NCBI GenBank assembly: GCA_022798155.1
Contig: JAAWLY010000117.1
Coordinates: 1 to 6,860, forward strand
DNA from: Lawsonibacter sp.
Lineage (GTDB): Bacteria; Bacillota; Clostridia; Oscillospirales; Oscillospiraceae
Direction: 5' to 3'
Length of the DNA: 6,860 nucleotides
Numbering within the stretch: position 1 is the first letter of the stretch; every line of letters begins with the position of its first letter. The notes below the pieces were generated by a model. That model was not told the DNA's origin, did no database searches, and saw only the letters and a program-made list of their open reading frames with translations. Below are positions 2,977 through 6,860 of the stretch, one piece after another. A program made the position numbers and the translations under genes.

Positions 2977-5124
2977 ATGGGTTATAACGGAAAACGGTCC
3001 CGAGGCGCTTCCCGGCGGGACGGGGGCGGGCTGGACCGGACGCTGGTCCGGGTGCTGCTGTTCCCGGCGCTGATGGTCTATCTGGAGCTGGTAATGCACA
3101 TCTATATGAAAACCAGCCTGGCCTATGCGCCGGTGTATGTGGTCTTTGCTGTGGCGGCGGGCTTTTTTTTCTCCGCCCTCACCCTGCCCTGGAGCCGGAC
3201 GGTAAACGGGGTGCTCACCAAGGTGCTGGCGGTGCTGCTCTCGGTCATCTGCGGAGTGGAGCTGATCGCCAAGACCATTCTCCAGACCTACTACGGTCCC
3301 AGCGCCCTGAAGATGGCGGCGGGCAACAAGCTCACCGACTACTCCGACGTGATTGTCTCCACCGTGATCCGGAGTATCCCCATTCTGCTGCTTTTGCTGC
3401 TGCCCGCCATCCTGCTGTGCGTCTTTGGCGGGCGGCTGGTGGGCTTTGCCCGGTTTGACCCCCGCTTTGCCGGGCTGGTGCTGGCGGCGTGCGTGGTGTT
3501 CCATGTTGTGGGCCTGGGCGTGATCCACCTGCCCTGGAGGGGGGACCTGACCCCCGCCAGGCTGTATCAGATGGATACCAACATCGACGACCAGGTGGAG
3601 CAGCTGGGGGTGTTCACCATGCTGCGCCTGGACGCCAAGCACATGGTGTTCCCGGTGAAGAATACCATGGGCGGCGATTTCAGCGGCATCGGCACCCTGA
3701 CCCCGCCGGGAGGCGGCGCCTCCTCCAGCGGCTTGGGGGACAGCTCTCAGGCGGCGGACCCCGTGCCGGTGGTGGACACCTCCCCCAACGTGATGGACGT
3801 TGACCTGGCCGCCCTGGCGGAGAACGGGGCCAACGACGACATCAAGTGGCTGGCCGGCTACTTTAACAGCGTGGCCCCCACCAAAAAGAACGAGTATACC
3901 GGCATGTTTGAGGGATACAACGTGATCTTCTTCACGCTGGAGGGCTTTTCGGGCTACGGCATCAGCCAGGAGCTGACCCCCACCCTCTACAAGCTGACCC
4001 ACGAGGGGTTTGTGTTCAACAACTTCTACACCCCCCTCCACTTCACCAGCACCTCCAACGGCGAGTGCCAGAACCTGTTGGGGCTGTACCCCAAGGGCAA
4101 CTTCCCCGTCACCATGACCCGCACCGGCGAGCTGGGCACCAACTGCTACTTCTCTCTGGCCCAGCAGCTGCTCCGGGAGGGCTACCTGGTCCAGGGCTAC
4201 CACGCCAACGGGAACATGTACGGCCGGGACCTGTCCCACCCCAATTTGGGCTACGACTGGCACCAGTTCGGGGAGGGGGCCGGAAAGACCACGGCGCGGG
4301 GCAGACTGAGCGATTTCGAGGGGCTGGATCTGCGCGACGACGGCAGTTTGCAGTGGCCCCAGCGGGACAAAAAGATGATCGAGGCCAGCGTGGATAACTA
4401 TATCAACAGTGACCAGCCCTTCCACATCTACTACCTGTCCATCAGCGGCCACATGCCCTACTCCGACAACTGGACAGCCCGGCAGTACCGGGACATCGTG
4501 GACGCCCTGCCCTACACCGAGACCACCCGCAACTATCTGGCCACCTGCATCGAGGTGGACCGGGCGCTGGAGACCCTCATCCAGAAGCTGGAGGCGGCGG
4601 GCAAGCTGGACAAGACCCTGATTGTGGCCGCCCCTGACCACATCCCCTACTTCGACGTGGCCACCCTGGAGGAGCTGGCCGGACAGAAATTCGGCAGCTC
4701 CGACGACCTGGAGTATTTGAAGGAGGGCAGCATCGACTTTGACGTATACAAAAGCGCCCTGATTATGTGGTCGGCCAGCATGGAGGAGCCGGTCACGGTC
4801 AACAAGGTGGTGGGCCAGGTGGACATTCTGCCCACCCTGTCCAACCTGCTGGGGCTGGAGTACGACTCCCGGATGCTGGCCGGCACCGATGCCTTGTCAG
4901 ACAGCGAGGGGCTGGTGATCTTCTCCTCCCGGTGCTGGAAGTCCGACCGGGGCTTCTACAACCGCTATACCGGCGAGTTCACCCCGGCGGAGGGGGCTGC
5001 CATGACCGCCGAGGAGCAGGAGAGCTATGTCTCCGCCATGAAGCAGCTGGCGGGTTATAAGCTGGACTCCACCGCCATGATTGTGGAAAACGACTTTTAC
5101 AATGTTGTGTTTGGAAACAGTTGA
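2977..5124 (+). CDS. Lipoteichoic acid synthase-family sulfatase/phosphotransferase
   Basis: This 715-residue membrane enzyme belongs to the LtaS group of the alkaline phosphatase/sulfatase superfamily. LtaS polymerises glycerol phosphate from phosphatidylglycerol on the outer face of the membrane. Five hydrophobic helices lie at about 25-42, 50-70, 80-98, 127-150 and 165-185. A Gly/Ser/Pro-rich linker follows (about 236-270), then the extracellular catalytic domain (about 315-660). By motif, the metal ligands are Glu322 (FFTLEGFSGYG), the nucleophile Thr359 (TSTSNGE, in place of the usual GRTSD-x-E), and Asp554-His555 (VAAPDHIPY). His492 in SISGHMPYS matches the substrate-binding His. NMYGRD (413-418) corresponds to the W-x-R region, with Tyr replacing Trp and Arg kept. 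GGAGG lies 9 bases before ATG 2977, chosen over TTG 2956. Because the family also contains glycolipid primases and phosphoglycerol transferases, the exact product is not fixed. Confidence 0.9.
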   Translation: MGYNGKRSRGASRRDGGGLDRTLVRVLLFPALMVYLELVMHIYMKTSLAYAPVYVVFAVAAGFFFSALTLPWSRTVNGVLTKVLAVLLSVICGVELIAKTILQTYYGPSALKMAAGNKLTDYSDVIVSTVIRSIPILLLLLLPAILLCVFGGRLVGFARFDPRFAGLVLAACVVFHVVGLGVIHLPWRGDLTPARLYQMDTNIDDQVEQLGVFTMLRLDAKHMVFPVKNTMGGDFSGIGTLTPPGGGASSSGLGDSSQAADPVPVVDTSPNVMDVDLAALAENGANDDIKWLAGYFNSVAPTKKNEYTGMFEGYNVIFFTLEGFSGYGISQELTPTLYKLTHEGFVFNNFYTPLHFTSTSNGECQNLLGLYPKGNFPVTMTRTGELGTNCYFSLAQQLLREGYLVQGYHANGNMYGRDLSHPNLGYDWHQFGEGAGKTTARGRLSDFEGLDLRDDGSLQWPQRDKKMIEASVDNYINSDQPFHIYYLSISGHMPYSDNWTARQYRDIVDALPYTETTRNYLATCIEVDRALETLIQKLEAAGKLDKTLIVAAPDHIPYFDVATLEELAGQKFGSSDDLEYLKEGSIDFDVYKSALIMWSASMEEPVTVNKVVGQVDILPTLSNLLGLEYDSRMLAGTDALSDSEGLVIFSSRCWKSDRGFYNRYTGEFTPAEGAAMTAEEQESYVSAMKQLAGYKLDSTAMIVENDFYNVVFGNS

Positions 5125-5149
5125 TTTTTTCCTGACACTGCAGTATAAT
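5121..5149 (+). promoter_or_regulatory. Promoter of the Bax inhibitor-1 family gene
   Basis: TTGATT (5121-5126), 17 bases, then a consensus TATAAT (5144-5149). The -35 box contains the TGA stop codon of the preceding gene (5122-5124). No terminator is visible between the two genes, so some read-through from upstream is likely. Confidence 0.75.
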
Positions 5150-5210
5150 AGAAACAACCTGAAACGGGCAGAATGAGAAAAAGCCGCCCGCAACGAAAGG
5201 AGCGTCTGTT

Positions 5211-5927
5211 ATGAGCTTTGATCCCTATGAGTTTGACCGGGGCTATGCCTCCAGCCAGGGCGACACCCTGGGGCAGTACACCGCCAAAACCTTCCTTTGG
5301 ATGGTGCTGGGCCTGCTGGTCACCTTCGGCGTGGCGGTGGGCTGTTGGGTTACCAACGCCACTGTCTACTCCCTGGTGTATATCCCCGCTGTCCACATCA
5401 TCGCGCTGATCGCCCCCATCGTGCTGTCTGTCGTGTTTGTCCGCCGCATCGAGAAGATGTCTGTGGGCGCGGCCATCGGTGTCTTTGTGGCCTACGCCGC
5501 TATTCTGGGCTTCACGATGTCCATCTACCTGCTGGTCTACGACCTGACGGCGCTGGTATTCTGCTTCCTGCTCACCGCGGTCTACTTCGGCGCGCTGGCC
5601 GCTTACGGCTTCTTGACCAAGCGGGACCTGTCCGGCCTGCGGCCCATCCTGATCTCCGGGGCTGTGTTCCTGCTGATCTTCTGGCTGCTGTCCATGTTCA
5701 TCCCCGGCGTGATGATGTTTGAGCGGGTCATCTGCATGATCGGCATTGCCGTGTTCCTGGGCTTCACCGCCTACGACACCCAGAAGATCCGGGCCTACTA
5801 CGGCTACTACTCCGCTTCCCCGGATATGCTGGCCAAGGCCTCCATTTTCTCCGCCCTCAACCTGTACCTGGACTTCATCAACCTGTTTCTGTATCTGCTG
5901 CGCTTCCTGGGCAACAAGCGGCGCTGA
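5211..5927 (+). CDS. Bax inhibitor-1/YccA (YetJ) family membrane protein
   Basis: This 238-residue protein has seven hydrophobic helices (about 28-48, 58-78, 84-106, 110-132, 143-163, 168-187 and 211-231). It carries the family's C-terminal signatures GFTAYDTQKI (184-193) and ALNLYLDFINLFLYLLR (215-231). The two aspartates in these motifs, Asp189 and Asp221, correspond to the paired aspartates that form the pH sensor and gate of Bacillus YetJ, a calcium-leak channel; this is family knowledge. The loop between them is longer here (32 positions apart against about 24 in YetJ). AGGAG (5198-5202) lies 8 bases before the ATG. The N-terminal 25 residues are soluble and polar. It is transcribed alone from its own promoter and ends at a strong terminator. 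The physiological role in bacteria of this type is not established. Confidence 0.94.
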   Translation: MSFDPYEFDRGYASSQGDTLGQYTAKTFLWMVLGLLVTFGVAVGCWVTNATVYSLVYIPAVHIIALIAPIVLSVVFVRRIEKMSVGAAIGVFVAYAAILGFTMSIYLLVYDLTALVFCFLLTAVYFGALAAYGFLTKRDLSGLRPILISGAVFLLIFWLLSMFIPGVMMFERVICMIGIAVFLGFTAYDTQKIRAYYGYYSASPDMLAKASIFSALNLYLDFINLFLYLLRFLGNKRR

Positions 5928-5936
5928 CAGACATAC

Positions 5937-5966
5937 AAAAGCCCCGGCCGGCGGCCGGGGCTTTTT
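5937..5966. terminator. Bidirectional intrinsic terminator between convergent genes
   Basis: GCCCCGGCC (5941-5949) and GGCCGGGGC (5953-5961) pair perfectly around a GGC loop, with AAAA before and TTTTT after, so it works in both directions. It fits within the 41 bases between the stop codons of the two convergent genes at 5927 and 5969. Confidence 0.95.
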
Positions 5967-5968
5967 CG

Positions 5969-6860
5969 TCACTCTTTGGGATAGATAAAACCCTTGTCCG
6001 GGTCATAGGCGGGGGTAAAGGCGCTGCGGTCCTCCTCGGGGACGGAGTCCACCGTGGCGGCGGGCTGCTTCTGCTCAAGTTTGGGCAGCTTCTCGGGGAG
6101 CTCCTCCACGTCGTATTTGGCGCCGTCGTAGTAGGGCTCATAGGCAATACTGTCGTCCTCGTTGGGGACGGAGGTGTCAGCCCCGCCGGGGACAGTGTGG
6201 TGGACCGCCGGGTCCTCAGTCCCTACATCGGCGGTGGCCCGCTGGCCCACCTGGACCAGAATCATGTCGTCCTCCGGGTCCAGCTCCGCCAGAACGACCA
6301 GGATGGAGTTGTTGACCTGGGTGAGGGTCAGGTCGATGCGGTTGGCCTCCTCATTGATGCCCCAGCCCGCCATCACGTCGCCGCATTCCGGGTTGCTGTC
6401 CGGGAGGGCGTTGAGCCGGTCCATCAGCTCGCTGAGCTGGGCCCGGGAGTATTTGCAGGAGGAGAACATCACGCTGTCGCTGCCCGTCCAGTCCAGCACC
6501 TGGAGCTCCAGGGTCTTGTCCCCGGGGTCCTTGTCACTGACCAGCTGGACCACCAGCCGGCCGGATTCGTCCAGATAGGCCCCGCCGTACCAGTCGGGGT
6601 AGGTGCCGTTGAAGTGCTCCATCAGCCTCTGATAGTCCTCGGCCCCCTCCTGAACCGGGGCATCCCCCACATAAGCCCCGCCGGGCAGGTCGCCGGTGTT
6701 GGGGGCGGGGAGGGCCCCAGTGCTGACGTACAGCTCTTTCTGGGAGAAAAGCTTCAGATCATCCAGGTTGAAGGGGTCGTCCCCCTCGCTGTTCTCCTGC
6801 TGATGGACGAACTTCCACCACTTGGCCCAGGTCATCTGGTAGCCGATGGACTGGTACCCG
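5969..6860 (-). CDS. Unrecognised acidic protein, C-terminal part (partial)
   Basis: The frame is open from the right edge to TGA 5971-5969, giving 296 visible residues. ATG 6835 is probably not the start, because no ribosome binding site precedes it and the frame continues upstream as GYQSIGYQ. I do not recognise the family. Visible residues about 91-140 (YGGAYLDESGRLVVQLV, then a strand and helix CKYSRAQLSELMDRLNAL) and about 161-207 (GWGINEEANRIDLTLTQVNN, then DDMILVQVGQ) look like two similar strand-rich lobes. This layout recalls propeptide-like domains of secreted serine proteases, but the likeness is weak. A tail of about 80 residues rich in Pro, Glu, Asp and Tyr follows. The visible part has no membrane segment. 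An extracellular location is plausible if the missing N-terminus carries a signal or anchor. Confidence 0.8.
   Translation of the reverse strand, partial: GYQSIGYQMTWAKWWKFVHQQENSEGDDPFNLDDLKLFSQKELYVSTGALPAPNTGDLPGGAYVGDAPVQEGAEDYQRLMEHFNGTYPDWYGGAYLDESGRLVVQLVSDKDPGDKTLELQVLDWTGSDSVMFSSCKYSRAQLSELMDRLNALPDSNPECGDVMAGWGINEEANRIDLTLTQVNNSILVVLAELDPEDDMILVQVGQRATADVGTEDPAVHHTVPGGADTSVPNEDDSIAYEPYYDGAKYDVEELPEKLPKLEQKQPAATVDSVPEEDRSAFTPAYDPDKGFIYPKE

Noticed and set aside
2929..4641. Long open frame on the - strand opposite the LTA synthase gene (570 codons)
   Set aside because: Its product is a low-complexity run of Val, Gly, His and Gln typical of the antisense of GC-rich codons, with no start signal. 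The + strand frame has clear family motifs.
5165..5190. CGGGC/GCCCG inverted repeat in the leader of the Bax inhibitor-1 gene
   Set aside because: Only five pairs around a long loop and no T run, so it is too weak to call a terminator or riboswitch.
5097..5972. - strand open frame opposite the Bax inhibitor-1 gene (291 codons)
   Set aside because: Same antisense artefact: Gln/His/Asp/Gly-rich, overlaps the terminator, and the + strand protein is well recognised.
1..6860. CRISPR array or other tandem repeat
   Set aside because: No regularly spaced direct repeats were seen anywhere in the window.

Overview
The window looks like chromosomal DNA of a GC-rich member of the Clostridia, probably in the Oscillospirales (Flavonifractor/Intestinimonas-like). 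This is inferred from the Gram-positive replicase PolC, a lipoteichoic-acid-synthase-type enzyme, strong GGAGG-type ribosome binding sites, vegetative -35/-10 promoters with 17-bp spacers, and GC-rich third codon positions. No taxonomic search was possible.

Layout. Positions 1-582 hold the 3' end of polC on the + strand, with a strong terminator. On the - strand lie a HicA/HicB-type toxin-antitoxin pair (634-1049, own promoter near 1095-1123) and, upstream of it, an unrecognised protein with two membrane segments (1191-1883). A gene-poor stretch follows (1884-2336). It is the least explained part of the window: an approximately 220-bp imperfect inverted repeat, a well-formed + strand promoter and terminator that outline a small structured RNA of about 100 nt, an opposing - strand promoter, and a strong - strand terminator inside the probable leader of the two-membrane-segment gene. 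On the + strand there follow a ferritin (2337-2849), a lipoteichoic acid synthase-family protein (2977-5124) and a Bax inhibitor-1 family membrane protein (5211-5927), each with its own promoter. A bidirectional terminator separates the last of these from a convergent, unrecognised acidic protein that runs off the right edge (5969-6860, - strand).

How the genes relate. Most genes here are single transcription units with unrelated jobs: DNA replication, iron storage, cell-envelope polymer synthesis and membrane ion homeostasis. Only hicB and hicA form a clear operon, with stop and start codons overlapping by one base. That module is visibly less GC-rich than its neighbours and sits between two exact copies of a 13-bp sequence, one of which overlaps the polC stop codon, so it may be a later insertion. 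The best candidate for something undescribed is the 1949-2206 intergenic RNA/inverted-repeat element. No known RNA family could be assigned to it by eye.
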